DNA from: Loxodes magnus
Lineage: Eukaryota > Ciliophora > Karyorelictea > Loxodida > Loxodidae
Direction: 5' to 3'
Assembly: GCA_946699065.1 (NCBI GenBank)
Contig: CAMPDV010000269.1
Coordinates: forward strand, 310,001-374,000
DNA length: 64,000 nt
Shown here: piece after piece, positions 62,014 to 64,000 of the stretch
Layout of the letters: each line of letters starts with the position of its first letter
Position numbering within the stretch: the first letter of the stretch is position 1
Program-made: the position numbers and the translations under genes
Notes under the pieces: generated by a model
Database searches by the model: none
What the model saw: the letters and a program-made list of their open reading frames with translations, nothing else
Told to the model about the DNA's origin: nothing

Positions 62014-62994
62014 TCATACAGAATTTGTGTGACCACTCATGGTCTTACAGGTACCTGTCTTGACGTTCCATAGTCTCACCGTATAATCATGACTTCCCGA
62101 TACGATGAACTCTGAATCAATGGATATAGCCACAGATGATACATAATCTGTGTGACCACTCATGGTCTTACAGGTACCTGTCTTGACGTTCCATAGTCTC
62201 ACCGTATTATCATGACTTCCCGATACGATGAACTCTGAATCACTGGATATAGCCACAGATAATACAGAACTAGAGTGACCACTCATGGTCTTACAGGTAC
62301 CTGTCTTGACGTTCCATAGTCTCACCGTATAATCATGACTTCCCGATACGATGAACTCTGAATCACTGGATATAGCCACAGATGATACATAACTAGAGTG
62401 ACCACTCATGGTCTTACAGGTACCTGTCTTGACGTTCCATAGTCTCACCGTATTATCACTACTTCCCGATACGATGAACTCTGAATCACTGGATATAGCC
62501 ACAGATGATACAGAATAAGTGAGACCACTCTTGGTCTTACAGGTACCTGTCTTGACGTTCCATAGTCTCACCGTATAATCATGACTTCCCGATACGATGA
62601 ACTCTGAATCAATGGATATAGCCACAGATGATACATAACTAGTGTGACCACTCATGGTCTTACAGGTACCTGTCTTGACGTTCCATAGTCTCACCGTATT
62701 ATCACTACTTCCCGATACGATGAACTCTGAATCACTGGATATAGCCACAGATGATACAGAATAAGTGTGACCACTCTTGGTCTTACAGGTACCTGTCTTG
62801 ACGTTCCATAGTCTCACCGTATAATCATGACTTCCCGATACGATGAACTCTGAATCACTGGATATAGCCACAGATGATACATAACTAGTGTGACAACTCA
62901 TGGTCTTACAGGTACCTGTCTTGACGTTCCATAGTCTCACCGTCTCATCTCTACTTCCCGATACGATGAACTCTGAATCACTGGATATAGCCAC
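62014..62994 (-). CDS. Stop-free WD40 run, 8 blades (326 codons)
   Basis: Turns are RDE, HDY, SDN, HDY, SDN, HDY, HDN, HDY. It contains recombinant tops not seen in the 71-unit repeat: K-S-G-H-T-Y-S (K15 with H18, not the usual L18, near 62770) and H-S-S-Y. One GH is replaced by CH (near 62895). Although the same length as the 13799 family, its blade order is unrelated. Confidence 0.45.
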   Translation of the reverse strand: MAISSDSEFIVSGSRDETVRLWNVKTGTCKTMSCHTSYVSSVAISSDSEFIVSGSHDYTVRLWNVKTGTCKTKSGHTYSVSSVAISSDSEFIVSGSSDNTVRLWNVKTGTCKTMSGHTSYVSSVAISIDSEFIVSGSHDYTVRLWNVKTGTCKTKSGLTYSVSSVAISSDSEFIVSGSSDNTVRLWNVKTGTCKTMSGHSSYVSSVAISSDSEFIVSGSHDYTVRLWNVKTGTCKTMSGHSSSVLSVAISSDSEFIVSGSHDNTVRLWNVKTGTCKTMSGHTDYVSSVAISIDSEFIVSGSHDYTVRLWNVKTGTCKTMSGHTNSV

Positions 62995-63243
62995 AGATCA
63001 TACAGAATTTGTGTGACCACTCATGGTCTTACAGGTACCTGTCTTGACGTTCCATAGTCTCACCGTATAATCATGACTTCCCGATACGATGAACTCTGAA
63101 TCACTGGATATAGCCACAGATGATACATAACTAGTGTGACAACTCATGGTCTTACAGGTACCTGTCTTGACGTTCCATAGTCTCACCGTATAATCATGAC
63201 TTCCCGATACGATGAACTCTGAATCACTGGATATAGCCACAGA

Positions 63244-63801
63244 TCATACATAACCAGTGTGACCACTCATGGTCTTACAGGTACCTGTATTGACGTTCCA
63301 TAGTCTCACCGTATTATCACTACTTCCCGATACGATGAACTCTGAATCACTGGATATAGCCACAGCATATACATGACCAGTGTGACCACTCATGGTCTTA
63401 CAGGTACCTGTCTTGACGTTCCATAGTCTCACCGTATTATCACTACTTCCCGATACGATGAACTCTGAATCACTGGATATAGCCACAGATGATACAGAAT
63501 AAGTGAGACCACTCTTGGTCTTACAGGTACCTGTCTTGACGTTCCATAGTCTCACCGTATAATCATGACTTCCCGATACGATGAACTCTGAATCAATGGA
63601 TATAGCCACAGATGATACATAACTAGTGTGACCACTCATGGTCTTACAGGTACCTGTCTTGACGTTCCATAGTCTCACCGTATTATCACTACTTCCCGAT
63701 ACGATGAACTCTGAATCACTGGATATAGCCACAGATGATACAGAATAAGTGTGACCACTCTTGGTCTTACAGGTACCTGTCTTGACGTTCCATAGTCTCA
63801 C
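63244..63801 (-). CDS. Stop-free WD40 run, 5 blades, with K8N
   Basis: After the first VRLW, turns are SDN, HDY, SDN, SDN. Column 8 is N in the last blade (C-to-A at 63289), as at 49022 and 52712, and a T-G-H-V-Y-A top follows in the same order as at 48977-49534. This links the window's end to the 30-unit duplication, although here G17 is intact (GH rather than VH). Confidence 0.4.
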   Translation of the reverse strand: MRLWNVKTGTCKTKSGHTYSVSSVAISSDSEFIVSGSSDNTVRLWNVKTGTCKTMSGHTSYVSSVAISIDSEFIVSGSHDYTVRLWNVKTGTCKTKSGLTYSVSSVAISSDSEFIVSGSSDNTVRLWNVKTGTCKTMSGHTGHVYAVAISSDSEFIVSGSSDNTVRLWNVNTGTCKTMSGHTGYV

Positions 63802-64000
63802 TGTCGAATCTCTACTTCCCGATACGATGAACTCTGAATCACTGGATATAGCCTCAGATCATACAGAATTTGTGTGACCACTCATGGTCTTACAGGTACC
63901 TGTCTTGACGTTCCATAGTCTCACCGTATAATCATGACTTCCCGATACGATGAACTCTGAATCAATGGATATAGCCACAGATGATACATAACTAGTGTGA

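Larger units (their letters stand above)
1..64000 (-). repeat. Tandem 123-bp WD40-blade array (about 520 units)
   Basis: Every part of the window is the same 123-bp unit, coding on the minus strand for a 41-residue WD40 blade. In order the blade shows TVRLW (columns 1-5, W in the structural tetrad), N or D at 6, VKTGTCKT (7-14), M or K (15), SG (16-17), H, R or L (18), variable 19-21, V22, variable 23, SVAIS (24-28), S or I (29), DSEFIVSGS (30-38), then a variable-acidic-variable turn (39-41). The GATACG landmark repeats 520 times between 112 and 63944; the total spacing equals 519 x 123 minus 5, explained by three small deletions. A representative unit is 44% GC. WD40 blades assemble, usually seven at a time, into beta-propellers that bind proteins or other ligands. 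The array runs off both ends, so no N-terminal domain, true start or terminus is visible. It could be a giant repeat gene, a silent repertoire of blades, or a coding-derived megasatellite. Confidence 0.98.
59294..64000 (-). other. WD40 reading-frame block 4
   Basis: These are the last 38 or so units, phase-shifted from block 3 by the missing base near 59293 and running off the window edge. Column-23 TGA codons begin at 59308, 59554, 60046, 60169, 60415, 61030, 61153, 61399, 62014, 62998, 63244 and 63859. No TAG was found. At 60169 and 61153 the codon after TGA is TAT instead of TCT, a variant also seen in the 71-unit repeat. Confidence 0.8.

Noticed and set aside
1-64000. A CRISPR array, because of strict periodicity
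   Set aside because: The repeating element is the full 123 bp with no alternation of short repeats and unique spacers, and it encodes WD40 blades.
1-64000. Separate small genes starting at GTG just after each TGA
   Set aside because: The GTG is the conserved valine of S-V-A-I-S or T-V-R-L-W and recurs in essentially every unit. There is no ribosome-binding site, spacer or start context.
1-64000. Repeat-induced point mutation as the source of the stops
   Set aside because: RIP would scatter C-to-T changes at CpA sites through all columns on both strands. Here stops are in three columns only and unit-to-unit identity is very high.
1-64000. Diversity-generating retroelement variation (adenine-directed)
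   Set aside because: No reverse transcriptase or template repeat is present. Variable codons differ at all bases, and variants are shared haplotypes, not random substitutions at adenines.
1-64000. Assigning the array to a named organism or to a specific NACHT/NB-ARC gene
   Set aside because: No non-WD40 domain, tRNA, rRNA or flanking gene is in the window. Blade consensus alone does not identify the source.
1-64000. TGA read as Gly or Cys in place of Trp
   Set aside because: Not excluded by the sequence (Gly does occur once at column 39). It is set aside because Trp is the residue commonly found at both affected columns in related WD40 families.

Overview
The whole 64 kb window is one uninterrupted head-to-tail array of a single 123-bp unit. 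Read on the minus strand, each unit encodes one 41-residue WD40 blade. Using the GATACG landmark (first at 112, last at 63944) I count 520 units. Every landmark and stop position I placed falls on a 123-bp grid, except at three small deletions near 5698 (-2), 8034 (-2) and 59293 (-1). I see no flanking gene, intergenic sequence, promoter, terminator, RNA gene, transposon or unique DNA. Column numbers below count residues within the unit: column 1 is the T of TVRLW, W is column 5, the GH dipeptide is columns 17-18, and the SGS-x-D-x turn is columns 36-41.

Under the standard code the array is cut by stops, but they lie in only three of the 41 columns. TGA occurs about 170 times in column 23 (V-x-S-V) and twice in column 39 (SGS-x-D). 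TAG occurs about 24 times in column 36. I found no TAA and no stop in any other column. Columns 23 and 39 are the usual ligand-contact positions on a WD40 propeller's top face, and tryptophan is common at both in related high-identity WD40 families (V-W-S-V, SGS-W-D). The two main readings are (a) TGA is or was a sense codon, most simply Trp, through a variant code, RNA editing or suppression, and (b) this is a coding-derived megasatellite or silent archive in which one TGA-bearing haplotype was amplified. About 50 TGA units also carry V25E, a buried-position change, which supports relaxed constraint and leaves the question open.

Layout: 1-5.7 kb holds a 12-unit (1,476-bp) tandem duplication at about 1750-4700. 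From 5.7 to 9.1 kb units are mixed, with two frameshifts. From 9.1 to 35 kb there is a 71-unit (8,733-bp) higher-order repeat in three copies, the third shortened. From 35 to 45 kb is a reshuffled zone rich in TAG units. A 3-unit (369-bp) TAG ladder lies at 45.0-46.5 kb. A 30-unit (3,690-bp) tandem duplication lies at 45.8-53.2 kb. From 54 to 59 kb the array has the longest stop-free runs (up to 421 codons) and 10-unit spacing. From 59 to 64 kb, after a 1-bp deletion, there is an 8-unit spaced duplication.

Organism: not identifiable from this window. A representative unit is 44% GC. High-identity WD40 arrays with variable top-face residues are known from NACHT/NB-ARC (STAND/NLR-type) proteins of fungi and bacteria, and similar arrays occur in protists. 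An uninterrupted array this long fits a eukaryotic or large-genome organism resolved by long reads, but that is inference. The minus-strand stop-free runs are listed as candidate coding pieces. Their apparent starts are internal GTG valine codons, so none should be taken as a separate gene.
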